The translations under genes were made by a program, and so were the position numbers. A model generated the notes under the pieces. The model worked only from the letters and a program-made list of their open reading frames with translations, was not told where the DNA came from and searched no databases. A stretch of 64,000 nucleotides of DNA from Hypomesus transpacificus (taxonomy: Eukaryota > Chordata > Actinopteri > Osmeriformes > Osmeridae), in assembly GCF_021917145.1 (NCBI RefSeq), contig NC_061082.1, forward strand, positions 5,130,032-5,194,031, given 5' to 3'. Of the stretch, positions 47,661-60,108 are shown piece after piece; within the stretch, counting starts at the first letter, position 1, and the number at the start of each line of letters is the position of its first letter.

Positions 47661-50600
47661 GTGCCCCAGTAAAATGTTAAGTTTGACTTTTAAGTTTAGA
47701 TTTTTTGGGGGGAAAGGTTAAAAAATAAAATAAATGCCAATAAATGCACCATCTGCTAACTCTGACTAGGAAAGTGCCACATGCATGAAACTTACTCTGG
47801 TTACTCATACTAGTCCACTCAATGTACAGTGACAATAGTTTGATATTGGAATATACAGAACAGAAAGTACATGGGGGTGCAGTTCAGGACAGAGCGGTAG
47901 AAATGAAGCGACTCTGTCCTGTCCACTTCATCATTGCTACGTAAAATACTAATAAAAACAACAAACAAAAAAGAAATTTAATTTTTCTGAGAGTTTAGAA
48001 GGTAACAGAAAATAAATCCCTTTCATTGAAAGGAATGACATGTGACTCATTCCAGAAGCTGCTGTGTTTGTGGAAACCGCAGTTACAGTGGCGGGAAACA
48101 AGATTGAATCCAAAACAGATCAGGCCCACACTGATCAGTACAGCAACAGGACCTTTTTGTGCCATGTTTGCCCTTCCTTATGGTCCCTAAGCAGTCATTC
48201 TGGTCCCCAATGAAATAGCCACAACATTTCAGTTTATTAAGAAATAGACAGATTGAGCAAATTTATGAGGTCAATAAGCCAAACGGTATCGACGAGCAAA
48301 CACTCATCATAACATAAACTTTATGTTATGAACTGATGTCAACTCAAGAGAGTTGAGCTTTTATTGACCCGATCCTGTGGAGATCTTTTGACACACATTT
48401 TTCTCATCTCTAATTCTCGCAATGAAGTACAGCCGTTCCAGGAGACGTGAAAAAAATCGGAAGCTTCCGGAATCAGCATTACACCAGTACTCACTCTCTT
48501 GCACGCATTCACACACATACACACACACACATAATCAGAATAATCTTACCAACTATGCTCTGATTATACTCTTACCCATCCAGCATGGGAACTCATACAC
48601 AATCTCTTAAGCAAATGTTCAATGAATGTTACCAACACAGGTGCCTCCTGCTGACAGAAGGACTGACAGACAAGAAACAGCTCTGATCTGGAGTGGAGGT
48701 TCCACAGAAGAACTTTAGTCAAATCAATTACACAGAAGAACTTCCCGCACTCAGTACAGAACCTGCGGTCGACTCGAATCAATGACTCTCTCCATCTGTT
48801 GGTTTCTGAAAGACAGATAGACATTGAGAGAGCAGACGTACCAAGAAAAAAAGGGAATGAAGGGAACTGTTAAAGTGAAGAGGTGGAGAAAGAAGGTGAA
48901 GGGAGAAGGAGGGGAAAGAGACTGATGAGAACGGGAATAAAGGAAAACAGAGAGCAGAGCCGTGATCCTGATAGCTCGTGCTTCAGCTTCAAGTGAGAGC
49001 TCAGAGACTTTGGACCAGCCCTAACTGGTGTGCGAAGAGTGGCGTTTAAGACCCTGAGTGTCATTCAATATGACACTGTGTGAAGATCCTGGAGCATGGT
49101 TCTCTCAGCCCTCCTCGACCCTTGTCGGGGGGGTTACCAGAGGCCGGACACTCCAGATGGAACATGATTGCTCGGGTGTCTCTGCAAAAGCCTGGTAGCG
49201 CCTGCATGTCTTAAGCTAAGTGGAGAGGAGATGAGAGTAAGCGACATCGCTCATCTGACACATGTTCTTCCGCCACATATTAACAATCAATCTCGGAAGG
49301 CAGTCGTTTTGGGGTCGAAATCTGTTTTTGATGTAAATAGAGTGAAAACGACTGCAAAGTGTGGCTGCGGCATTCAGAAGTCTAAGTGCATTATGGTGGA
49401 CAGGAATAAGTCTCCTGTAGCCCTGATTCCTAAAGGAAAAGATTAGACATTAAAGCATGTATTCAGGTTCTAATCAACCTGGGTGATTTCATCATACATT
49501 ATTGATCAGTGATAACCCAGTGAGGTCTGACTGGGCACTGTTACCAAAACTGGTAGGCATGTGCTTGCGTGTGAATGTGCGTGTGTGTGTGTGTATGTAT
49601 GTATGTTGGTGTGTGTGTATGTATATGTTTGTGTATGTATTGTGTGTGTTTGTGCGTGTGTGCCAACCTAGAACATAGCGTCTGGGGCTGTGGGCTCTGT
49701 CATGTTATCCAGGAACAGTTTGACACACGTCCCACTGAGAAGACTGAACATCTGGCCAGATGAGTGTACAACAAGAACATAGAACAACAATAAACAGCCT
49801 CAAAACCTGTTAAACCAAATGACTGTAACTGCTGTGACTCAACCAAACCTGCTGATGTGATTGGCTGTGTCAGGTGCTCCTGTGTGTGGTCGTTTTGCTC
49901 AGTGGACCCAAGGGAGGATCTGCTGACGATCATCTATGTGGAAGAGAGTCTCTGTGAGGTGCCTCCCTTGTGAAGGGAATTGTGTTTAGAATCATTGTTT
50001 TCACAATAAAAAAAAACGAGAAGAGAACTTTGGCCATTTCACAACACACACACACACACGAGAGTTCCAATAATAGATTCCCTAGATACTTGAATGCCTT
50101 GACTTGATACCTGAATGTGCGGAAGAACAACAATCCTAAAAGTATAGATGGTTGAAGGCTCCACTTCAAATGCTTACATGAATATGTTTCAAGGACAGTT
50201 TGACCAGTTCCTCATGTCCAGGCAGCACAATACAAGTTACTTTGGATGATTTTTCTCGGTTAATCTAAAAGACTGACCAATCAGTCGACAATATCACAAA
50301 CCTCAGTTTAGTCAATGAAGCAACAACATTTTACTTTGTCAAAATGTAAAAACGTTTGTTTTGTGATCCATTTTGGGTATAGAATATAGAGTACAGGAAG
50401 ATATTCTGGTCCACCACACTACGTTCAATTTGTAGTTTGGGGTTGATTTCAAATTCACCCAGCATCCTGGCTGCTTCTCATGTATCCTGGTGATAAAACA
50501 AGTAAAACAGGCAGTAGGGCAGTAGGTAGTAGGTTCCTCGGTGAAACTTTAAATATATAGTTTAATCATGAACCAATCATTTTATCTCAATTATGTTAAA

Positions 50601-53210
50601 ACTTCTTAAAAACTCCTACTTCAAGCCAGCCACTGAAATACTTTTCTAGGTGTCAAATTAATCCTCTCCAGTCTTCCTGTCATACCTGCTGTCAGCATCC
50701 GAGGGTGCAGAGAGTGTTAACATCTACAGAACCTGGGAGTCGCCACATCTTGAGCCGCAGTGTTGATTGGAAACTGAGCGACATGGCTATAAGGGTGCTC
50801 GTAGGAAATGGAAGCACTGAGACACACTTCAAATCAGCCACCCAATCAAATGTCACAGGACACACTAGAAGGCGTGAAGTCGCTTGTCCCTAAATGAAGC
50901 TGTCGTGGTAATTGGCATGACGAGGACGTCATTAGTCTGTACGGGTAGAGACGCAAAAAGGTGTGTCACGTATGGAAAGCTACGATACCCGTCTGTCAGA
51001 TGTCCACAGTCCTCTTCCCCTGTGACTCACATGTCACATGCTCACACCTTTAGGGAGGAAGAAAGACATGAGACTCTTTCTTTTTTCAACCTCTTCTTAC
51101 CTCAATCTCAAAAACTATTTTGTACTTGTGTCCTGATTTAAATTAAATTCTAATCTATATTTTCCCTTCCCTCTAACGCTCACGCCCGCAAAACAGACAT
51201 GGGCCCATATCGATACTCAAAAATAACATTTACAAAGGTTTGCAAGGATAGTCACTGCCTCAAACACTAGGAGGCGACAATGTGCTTAAATGAAACATGT
51301 AGGAAGCATTTTCTCATCAAGAAACCAAAAGAATTGTGTGGTTAGAAATTGATTGCTTGTAGAATTTTACCAAGGTAAATCCCTTTAAAATGACTGCCAT
51401 TGTCAAAAGATCACTTCGTCATGAGGATAATTTAGATCAGTTCGCATAACACATCTTAGACACTCATCATGTACTAAAATAATAAGAATGTTGTTTATGA
51501 TTACATTATGTGACATGAGGCTGTTTTATGTAAGGTGTGGGTTGCATCCAGGTCAAAATGTCTCATCCATTGTTTACAGTTTGAGTTGTATAAGTCACAT
51601 GATTCAATATGACAACATATTTTATGTGTTTCTTATGCAAATAAATTACAGAGTCAAACAGCACACACTCAACATGAGTCACAAATGATAAGAACGAGGT
51701 CAGGTCTGGATTTTTACGGTCATATTTTCTGATGATTTTCCTTCCAGGAACCGAGTCTGTTAATGAACACCCTTCAGTCTTGAGTCCCTTAATAAACACT
51801 GACTTGGTTGTTTTCCCTGCTTATCACTCTCAACTCTCCCCATAAACTAACTTTCAGCAAGCAACAGGAACTGATTATAATTGTAGCTCACAGACTAGAG
51901 GTGAATGCAGATGGCTCAGTGTTTTTGGAAACTGAAAAGGAATACTTGAATACTATTTTATAAACTATTTCATAGTCTTTTCACAAGTTATTCAACAAAA
52001 GGCCAGAGTGCCATCTTGTGGTTTGTATTGGTGGCAAAGTGCTGTACTTTTCAGATACTGACAGTACAAATTACACTCCATCAAGCTCTCTTTGCTTGTA
52101 ATTAGCTGACAGCCGATAAAACTAGTGGATTGATGAACAACTTCATATTTTAATAATTAACATAAACTAACAGTTTAGTCACAAAAATTATTAATGGCAA
52201 ACAATTTGAACACAGTGACAAGTGGGTTAATGAGTGCAGTGGCTTGATTGCCCAGCATGACAGTACTTTGAACAAAAAGCCTACTAGCAACTTATTCTGT
52301 TTAGTTGGTGTGACAGCACAATTTCCTCTAAACCCACACGGTCAAGAAAATGTAACTACTAACCTTTGATTGTATCTCATCAAAGCTACCAAAACAACAA
52401 GAAACTTTGATACTTTGATAATGAACATTTTATTTTTATCGCCTGAGTCTCTCTCGGGATAGACACAAGGTCCCCGGTCACCACGGCAACAACAGCACCC
52501 CCCCCCCCTGAATACTTCTGTGTAAGCAGCCGTGTCGGAGAGAGAGAAAGATTCAGACTGAAACACGTGAACCTCTGTTCTTTCTTTCTCGTCTGGCTTT
52601 CGTCAGGTGGCCCAGACACAGCTTAACAGCAAAGCTACATGGCTTCTCTGGAGGATGTTTTACATCTCGTTGCGGTTTTGTGGCACAAGCCCGGGTGAGA
52701 CCAGTGGGGCGGGGGGGGGGGGGGGGGGGGGGGGGGGGTTGGGCAAGGCACTGGGCCATGTGGTGTGAGCAATAAGGAGGCCAGGTGAGAGAATCAGGCA
52801 GGGGATCTTCTAAAAACAGGATATCAACGGCACATCAGGGGTTAGTTACCTCTGCACAGCTGGAGATGCATGTGCACAAGCAGGGCATCAACAGACCACA
52901 GCAGCATGCAACACTCACACACCACACCTCCACCACATGTTGACCTGACAAAAAGCAACAACAAACTCAGGACTGATTGCAAACAGGGAAGGACATCCCA
53001 TGAATGAAGATGTTTAGTGTGTCACTGACATCACGTTACAGAAATGAAGAAAAAAAAACAGGAAACTGGAGTGAAAACTTTAAATAATAACACGACAATG
53101 TTTGAAATGGTTCCGAAAGATTTTCTTGAGGGAGACAGAAAATAACATTCAACGTCACATTAATTGGTTTGTTTTATTTTGTAGCACTTTAATTGTTATG
53201 AATTCAACTT

Positions 53211-53271
53211 TACATTTAGTCATTTAGTAGACGCTCTTATCCAGAGCGACTTACAGTAAGTACAGGGACAT
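53211..53271 (-). mobile_element. Truncated SINE (3' tail only)
   Basis: On the minus strand it reads TGTCCCTGTACTTACTGTAA then GGATAAGAGCGTCTACTAAA. It is the 3' end of the SINE family found in lcp1 and cnot11; the tRNA head is absent. Confidence 0.7.
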
Positions 53272-53856
53272 CAACTTTAGGGCATCTGTCAAATAAAACA
53301 ATACCCATGGCATTTAGCGAAGGTTTTGGTGTTCTGACAAAGCAAATATTGCAACAAAACTAGTTGTCTTGATTAGAGTGGATTACTAGTAGAAAGACTA
53401 CTGGGGCAACAGTTTCTAAGTATTTACTTCCTCTATACTTCCTTAGAGAGAGGGAGAAAGAGAGATAGATAGAAAGATAGAGGCAGAGAGTGAGAGAGAG
53501 TGGTAGAGAGGAGGAAGAGAGAGAGGTGGTAATGATCCCGCTGTATCTCACAAGTCTTTAAGCTAATTCCTCTCCCTCCCTGCCTCTTCCAGCATGACAC
53601 TTAACATGGACAGATGGCACCTGATCCCTGATTGCCTCCATCCATGTGGTTCCACCTGTCGTGTAGGAGAAGGAGAGGAGATCATGAAAGGAAACCACTT
53701 CAGAGTATTAAGGCACACTCCAGCCTTAGCAGAGGTTTGGCTGATCGCTTTGGGCTTCAGACCATCTGTCAGGGCAGCCACTGGTCATCAGCCTCACGTG
53801 TCCTTCAGCCAACCACCAGGTCAAGAGGTCATGGTCGTAAATTTGTGGCCGAAACA

Positions 53857-54527
53857 CAGTGGTGATTTTAATTTAGGGGGTGCTCAAGCGATTCCATCTC
53901 AGCACCCCTAAAATTAATAATTAAAAAAAAATAAGTAGTGGCCGTGGCCAACAGAGCATTTTACCCGTGCCTTCCGACTTTACAACTGCCTCTGGAACCA
54001 ATCGTCACTCCTAATGCCTAAACATCACAGCCAATCAGAGGCAGAGTGGGGAGAGGTTTACAGACCCATCTCACATCCAGTAGAAACAATTTTAATACAA
54101 AATTAAATATGTGGTCTATTGGATGTGTGTAAGCTTTACAGTAAGTGATGCTTTTGACTTTTTACAGTTGTTCTACGCAGGTAATCCCTTTGTTTAACTG
54201 TTTTTTTTATGATGTATGCTATACAAAAAATGTCTTTATGGTTGAAAGAACATGACATTGTTTACAAGAGCACAGATTCTACATAGATCTAGCCTCTTAA
54301 TTCTGCTATCAAACTGCACCAGATTCATGCATTTAACTTTAGAATGTAATAAATGTTCTTCTGGAGGAGCATGTTTGCCGTATCCTTCTCACCTTTTTCC
54401 ACCCCTGACCTGTTTGCATGACTGTTGTTAGCAAGGGGGTTTAGCACTTTTGCAAGGCACTGTATTCATGTCTCATTCTTATTGGGGGCTGGGCACCCCT
54501 AAAGGTCTGATCCTAGAATCGCCCCTG
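53857..54527. mobile_element. hAT-type non-autonomous element (671 bp) with 8-bp target duplication
   Basis: The left end is CAGTGGTGATTTTAATTTAG and the right end, reverse complemented, is CAGGGGCGATTCTAGGATCA; both then run into a GGGGTGC motif. The flanks are CCGAAACA at 53849-53856 and 54528-54535. There is no transposase frame inside. Confidence 0.82.
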
Positions 54528-54535
54528 CCGAAACA

Positions 54536-55834
54536 GCATCAGCCAGAGAACATCCACCGATCATACCGTTGTTTGGAAGTTGTTGATGCTCAACAAGCAA
54601 CAAGCGTTCCCCGTCAAACTCAACCGATGGGCACTTGTCTAAGAACAGCTTCCACTTATTTAGATGAGACATCCTAATTTTATATGCCGTTTTGTTGTAA
54701 AGTGATTTCTAGATAACACATGAAGGTTTAATGGCACATTCAGAATGGTAGGGAGAAACCGCGTTCAGGATGCTTCTTACGTGATAAGCGACAAGTCATT
54801 TTTTATCAAATAATTATCCTGGCATCCTAGGGTGGTCTTCGGTGTCAGGTACTATATTGCAATTGACACTGTTAGGTACTCAGAGCTAAATCATCCATCA
54901 ACAAAACATGACACTAGCAGAGTATTTTACAACCTGAAGACAACACTATGATCCGCAAAATGTTTTAAACCAATACATAGGCCTATACAACCCTATGAGA
55001 ATTAGGTCATGTTCACCACTAATCCCAACATATTCAAACGTGTTACTAAAGTTGGGCCCATGTAGCCTATAGAATGTACTTATACAAGTGTCCCCGCTTT
55101 TGAAACTATTGTTGTATAACAATGGAAAATCCTTGAGTTATTCTGAGCAGTCAAATATCTGCGCCATGGCACTTTAAATGATCTGGATAGGTTCAGTTAG
55201 TTGATCATCAAGCTTCCATTACCTAGCATCACAGACAATGAAATGGTGTGTTCATTTTGAAGTTAGTGCAAGTGAGTAGAACTTGAGAAAGTTTAAGTGA
55301 GTGAGTGTAAGTGAGTCATTTTCCTTATACAGCTTTCATGAATGCATAGTGTCACCTGGATTAGTAAGCATAAGTGGCAACTCATGCATTCATAATTATT
55401 ATTGTTATAACTTGCGAGGATGATGAAATGCATTCAACCCAATTACATGATGTAGCCTATGTAAACGGCCGCTACATTTTTAGCACATGCACTCTCTACA
55501 AAACACAATTTCCACTTATTTCCTGTAAAACGACATTACACTACAAATAATTAACAGTGTAACGCTCGGGATGTATTATGAACAGTTGTTTCCCCCCCCA
55601 AAATAAAGAAAAATAATAATAATGGGAAATGTAGTGTTTTATGTAAAACATTACACAAAGATATGCGTTCAGCACCCAGTGTGATATAACCAGTCAAAAT
55701 TGCATCTTCGCTGAAAGGGAAGTGGAAAACTGATTAGAAATCTTTAATGTGTATATTGGATCCAACAGATCAAATCGTTTACCAACAGCATGGGAAAGCA
55801 TTCGATATTATTATCTCGCACCTTACAATTCACA
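54536..55834. other. Intergenic AT-rich DNA left of the LINE
   Basis: No coding sequence, RNA gene or clear repeat was recognised in these 1.3 kb. Confidence 0.4.
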
Positions 55835-55847
55835 GTTTTGACAAGTT

Positions 55848-58800
55848 GTCGTCGTCGTCATCTGCCGCTTGTCCGGGGATCGGGTCGCGGGGGCAGCGAC
55901 CTAAGCAGGGAGGCCCAGACTTCCCTCCCCCCGGCCACTTCCGCCAGCTCTTCCTGGGGGACCCCAAGGCGTTCCCAGGCCAGCTGAGAGACATAGTCCC
56001 TCCAGCGTGTCCTGGGTCTTCCCCGGGGCCTCTTCCCAGTGGGACGTGCCCGGAACACCTCACCAGGGAGGCGTCCAGGAGGCATCCTAATCAGATGCCC
56101 GAGCCACCTCAGCTGGCTCCTCTCGACGCGGAGGAGCAGCGGTTCTACTCTGAGCCCCTCCCGGATGACCGAGCTTCTCACCCTATCTCTAAGGGAGAGC
56201 CCGGACACCCTACGGAGAAAGCTCATTTCGGCCGCTTGTATTCGCGATCTCGTTCTTTCGGTCACTACCCATAGTTCGTGACCATAGGTGAGGGTAGGAA
56301 CGTAGATCGACTGGTAAATAGAGAGCTTCGCCTTTCGACTCAGCTCCTTCTTCACCACGACGGACCGATGCAGAGCCCGCATCACTGCGGACGCCGCACC
56401 GATCCGCCTGTCGACCTCGCGCTCCATTCTTCCCTCACTCGTGAACAAGACCCCGAGATACTTGAACTCCTCCGCTTGGTTCAGGATCTCCTCCCCGGCC
56501 CGGAGATGGCACTCCACCCTTTTCCGGTCGATTACCATGGCCTCAGATTTGGAGGTGCTGATTCGCATCCCAGCCGCTTCACATTCGGTTGCGAACCGCT
56601 CCAGTGAGAGCTGAAGGTCACGGCCCGATGAAGCCAACAGGACCACATCATCCGCAAAAAGCAGCGACCCGATCCTGAGGTCACCAAACCGGACCCCCTC
56701 AACACCCTGGCTGCGCCTAGAAATTCTGTCCATATAGGTAATGAACAGAATCGGTGACATAGGGCAGCCCTGGCGGAGTCCAACCCTCACCGGAAACAAG
56801 TTCGACTTACTACCGGCAATGCGGACCAAACTCTGGCACCGGTCGTACAGGGACCGGACAGCCCCGATCAGGAAATCCGGTACCCCGTACTCTCGGAGCA
56901 CCCCCCACATGAGCCCCCGAGGGACACGGTCGAACGCCTTTTCCAAATCCACAAAACATGTGTAGACTGGTTGGGCGAACTCCCATGTACCCTCCAGGAC
57001 TCCGCGGAGGGTATAAAGCTGGTCCACTGTTCCACGGCCAGGACGAAAACCACATTGCTCCTCCTGAATCCGAGGTTCGACAATCCGACGGACCCTCCTC
57101 TCCAGGACCCCTGAATAGACTTTCCCAGGGAGGCTGAGGAGTGTGATCCCCCTAAAGTTGGAGCACACCCTCCGGTCCCCCTTTTTAAAGAGGGGAACCA
57201 CCACCCCGGTCTGCCAGTCCAGAGGCACTGTCCCCGATGTCCACGCGATGTTGCAGAGTCGTGTCAACCAAGACAGCCCTACAACATCCAGAGCCTTAAG
57301 GAACTCCGGGCGGACCTCATCCACCCCAGGGGCCCTGCCACCGCGGAGCTTTTCAACCACCTCGGCGACCTCAGCCCCAGAGATAGAAGGGCCCCCCCCG
57401 ATGTCCCCAGACTCTGCCTCCACGTCGGAAAGCGTGTTGGTGGAATTAAGGAGGTCTTCGAAGTATTCCTTCCACCGATCCAGGACGTCCCCCGTCGAGG
57501 TCAGCAGCGCACCATCCCCACCGTATACAGTGTTGACAGAGCACTGCTTCCCCCTCCTGAGCCGCCGGATGGTGGTCCAGAACCTTTTTGAAGCCGTTCG
57601 GAAGTCATTCTCCATGGCCTCGCCGAACTCCTCCCATGCCCGGGTTTTTGCCTCCGCGACCGCCAAAGCCGCGTTCCGCTTGGCCTGCCGGTACACATCA
57701 GCTGCCTCTGGAGTCCTACCAGCCAATAAAGTCCGATAGGCCTCCTTCTTCAGCTTGACGGCATCCCTCACCTCCGGAGTCCACCACCGGGTCCGAGGGT
57801 TACCGCCGCGACATGCACCGACCGCCCTGCGGCCGCAGCTCCGGTCAGCCGCTTCAACAATGGAGGCCCGGAACATGGCCCATTCGGACTCAATGTCCCC
57901 GGCCCCCCCCGAGACATGATCGAAGCTCTCCCGGAGGTGGGAGTTGAAGCTCCTTCTGACAGAGGGTTCCGCCAGACGTTCCCAGCAGACCCTCACATTA
58001 CGTTTGGGCCTGCCAGGCCTGACCGGCGTCCTCCCCCACCATCGAAGCCAACTCACCACCAGGTGGTGATCAGTTGACAGCTCCGCCCCTCTCCTCACCC
58101 GAGTGTCCAAGACATGCGGCCCCAAGTCCGATGACACGACTACAAAGTCGATCATCGAACTGAGACCTCGGGTGTCCTGGTGCCAGGTGCACATATGGAC
58201 ACCCTTATGCTTGAACATGGTGTTCGTTATGGACAAACCGTGTCTAGCACAGAAGTCCAACAACAAAACACCACTCGGGTTCAGATCGGGGGGGCCGTTC
58301 CTCCCAATCACGCCCCTCCAGGTCTCACTGTCATTGCCCACATGAGCATTGAAGTCCCCCAGGAGGACGAGGGAATCCCCAGGAGGAGCGCTTTCCAGCA
58401 CCCCCCCCAGAGACTCCAAAAAGGGTGGGTACTCTGAGCTGCCGTTTGGTGCATAAGCACAAACGACAGTGAGGACCCGTCCCCCCACCCGAAGGCGGAG
58501 GGAGGCTACCCTCTCGTCCACCGGGGTGAACCCCAATGTACAGGCGCCGAACCGAGGGGAAACCAGTATTCCCACCCCAGCTCGACGCCTCTCACCAAGG
58601 GCAACTCCAGAGTGGAAGAGAGTCCAGCCCCTCTCAAGGAGACTGGTTCCGGAGCCCACGCTGTGCGTCGAGGCGAGGCCGACTATATCTAGCCGGAAAC
58701 TCTCTACCTCGCGCACCAGCTCAGGCTCCTTTCCCGCCAGCGAGGTGACGTTCCACGTCCCTAAAGCTAACTTTTGCAGCCGAGGATCGGACCGCCAAGG

Positions 58801-59207
58801 CCCCCGCCTTCGGCCGCCGCCCGTCTCACACTGCACCCGACCCCCATGACCCCTCCTGCGGATGGTGAGCCCACTGGAAGAGGGTCCCACGTTGTCTCTT
58901 CGGGCTGTGCCCGACCGGGCCCCATGGGAAAAGGCCCGGCCACCAGGCGCTCGCCATCGAGCCCCACCCCCGGGCCTGGCTCCAGGGGGGGGCCCCGGTG
59001 ACCCGCTTCCGGGCAGGGGCAACTGAGAACCATTGTTGTATTTCTTCATGGTTGGTTTTTTGAGCCACGCTTTGTCTGGTCTTTCACCTGGAACCTGTTT
59101 GCCTTGGGTGACCCTACCAGGGGCATGAAGCCCCCGACAACATAGCTTCCAGGATCACTAGGACACGCAAACCCCTCCACCGCGGTAAGGTGGTGACTCA
59201 AGGAGGG
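55848..59207 (-). mobile_element. Full-length RTE-like non-LTR retrotransposon with 13-bp target duplication
   Basis: The insertion is flanked by GTTTTGACAAGTT at 55835-55847 and 59208-59220. Transcribed leftwards, it has a short 5' UTR (starting CCCTCCTTGAGTCACC), one long ORF, almost no 3' UTR and a short (GAC)n 3' end (GTCGTCGTCGTC at 55848-55859 on the plus strand) in place of poly-A, all typical of RTE-type elements. Nothing interrupts the ORF, which suggests a young insertion. Confidence 0.88.
55858..59049 (-). CDS. Retrotransposon ORF: APE endonuclease plus reverse transcriptase (1063 aa)
   Basis: A single uninterrupted frame. After a G/P/R-rich leader of about 95 residues comes an apurinic-like endonuclease (about 97-335) with [17 protein letters not shown] (D232, N234), [10 protein letters not shown] (D301) and [10 protein letters not shown] (D327, H328). 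The reverse transcriptase (about 560-840) shows [50 protein letters not shown] and the catalytic FADDVVLL (798-805). The C-terminus has [18 protein letters not shown] and [12 protein letters not shown], as in RTE-type proteins. The protein would nick target DNA and prime reverse transcription there. The clade call is by overall resemblance, not a tree. Enzymatic residues look intact; activity is not shown. Confidence 0.88.
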   Translation of the reverse strand: MKKYNNGSQLPLPGSGSPGPPPGARPGGGARWRAPGGRAFSHGARSGTARRDNVGPSSSGLTIRRRGHGGRVQCETGGGRRRGPWRSDPRLQKLALGTWNVTSLAGKEPELVREVESFRLDIVGLASTHSVGSGTSLLERGWTLFHSGVALGERRRAGVGILVSPRFGACTLGFTPVDERVASLRLRVGGRVLTVVCAYAPNGSSEYPPFLESLGGVLESAPPGDSLVLLGDFNAHVGNDSETWRGVIGRNGPPDLNPSGVLLLDFCARHGLSITNTMFKHKGVHMCTWHQDTRGLSSMIDFVVVSSDLGPHVLDTRVRRGAELSTDHHLVVSWLRWWGRTPVRPGRPKRNVRVCWERLAEPSVRRSFNSHLRESFDHVSGGAGDIESEWAMFRASIVEAADRSCGRRAVGACRGGNPRTRWWTPEVRDAVKLKKEAYRTLLAGRTPEAADVYRQAKRNAALAVAEAKTRAWEEFGEAMENDFRTASKRFWTTIRRLRRGKQCSVNTVYGGDGALLTSTGDVLDRWKEYFEDLLNSTNTLSDVEAESGDIGGGPSISGAEVAEVVEKLRGGRAPGVDEVRPEFLKALDVVGLSWLTRLCNIAWTSGTVPLDWQTGVVVPLFKKGDRRVCSNFRGITLLSLPGKVYSGVLERRVRRIVEPRIQEEQCGFRPGRGTVDQLYTLRGVLEGTWEFAQPVYTCFVDLEKAFDRVPRGLMWGVLREYGVPDFLIGAVRSLYDRCQSLVRIAGSKSNLFPVRVGLRQGCPMSPILFITYMDRISRRSQGVEGVRFGDLRIGSLLFADDVVLLASSGRDLQLSLERFATECEAAGMRISTSKSEAMVIDRKRVECHLRAGEEILNQAEEFKYLGVLFTSEGRMEREVDRRIGAASAVMRALHRSVVVKKELSRKAKLSIYQSIYVPTLTYGHELWVVTERTRSRIQAAEMSFLRRVSGLSLRDRVRSSVIREGLRVEPLLLRVERSQLRWLGHLIRMPPGRLPGEVFRARPTGKRPRGRPRTRWRDYVSQLAWERLGVPQEELAEVAGGREVWASLLRSLPPRPDPRTSGR

Positions 59208-59220
59208 GTTTTGACAAGTT

Positions 59221-60108
59221 ATACAACGTTATTTTATAGTTATATAAGTGCACCACAGCGAACCAATACGAGTGCGCGTATAGGGTCATGTGCTTGCCAG
59301 AGGCTCGTCACTTCATTATCTTTGAAATCGAAGAAGCTGTGTGAACAAGATGGACTATTTACAAAACGAGATATCTGATTTATTTGTTAACTTCTGTATT
59401 CGGTTTGAATGTACATAGAAGGACACGGACATTAAGCAAGACGAGGTGATATTTAGACGTCGATACCAAGAAAGAATACTAGTGACCGGTCAGTGAAATT
59501 TGCATTTAGGCTAGCTAGCTAAGAATGGATGGTACCAAATAATCGGTGACGCTCAGGTGTATTGGATTTTTGGATTTGGGGTTAAGGTAATGACGTTACC
59601 TTAGTTAGGCTTAGCTAGCTATCACGTCACGAAGCCTGCTTTTCAACTGGCGACGCCGACAAGGGCGTATAGTTATCGCCTGTCGTTTAGGAAACCCATT
59701 TAGAAAATAGAGTCGATAACATTGTCTGTGATCATTTTTGACTATCATAGAGCCATTCCGCGCTGCATGTAGCCAACATTGTTTTGAAAGGAAGTTAGTC
59801 GGAGACTGCGTACTTCTTGCCAAAGGCCGGGGGAAGGTGCAGTGTGGGTTATCTAATGCTGCATTCAAACCAACCCCCTCCTTAGATTCTAACTCGAGTA
59901 TGTATTTATTGACATCCTGAGTGTCTCACTGTATTCAGTTTCTTCAAAAGTGTACGTTGTAGGAGCAAAGCAATTTGACTTAAATCAATTGGCTTTCTTG
60001 TTTGATTGCTTTTGGCTATCGCGAAATGGGTCCTGTCCAAACAGCTTTGGTGCGTTTATTTGTGATGATTGGTGAACTTCTCATACATCAGTAACGCACA
60101 GAACGAAG
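59221..60108. promoter_or_regulatory. lonrf2 upstream region and presumed 5' UTR
   Basis: No TATA box is obvious. The stretch includes GCTAGCTAGCTAA-type runs near 59510 and 59614. The LINE insertion ends about 890 bp upstream of the lonrf2 start codon. Nothing else is recognised. Confidence 0.35.

Larger units (their letters stand above)
46688..53856. other. Gene-poor intergenic stretch
   Basis: No exon with conserved coding content was found on either strand. It holds the nms upstream region, a palindrome-bearing repeat fragment (47410-47660), (TG)/(TATG) runs near 49575-49660, a poly-G tract at 52710-52738, a truncated SINE at 53211-53271 and a GA-rich run at 53440-53530. Confidence 0.5.

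Noticed and set aside
49168-49446. A 92-codon plus-strand frame between nms and lonrf2
   Set aside because: No recognisable domain, no splice or start context, and composition like the surrounding noncoding DNA.
55747-58849. Plus-strand frames overlapping the LINE
   Set aside because: They are antisense shadows of the GC-rich 1063-codon retrotransposon ORF.
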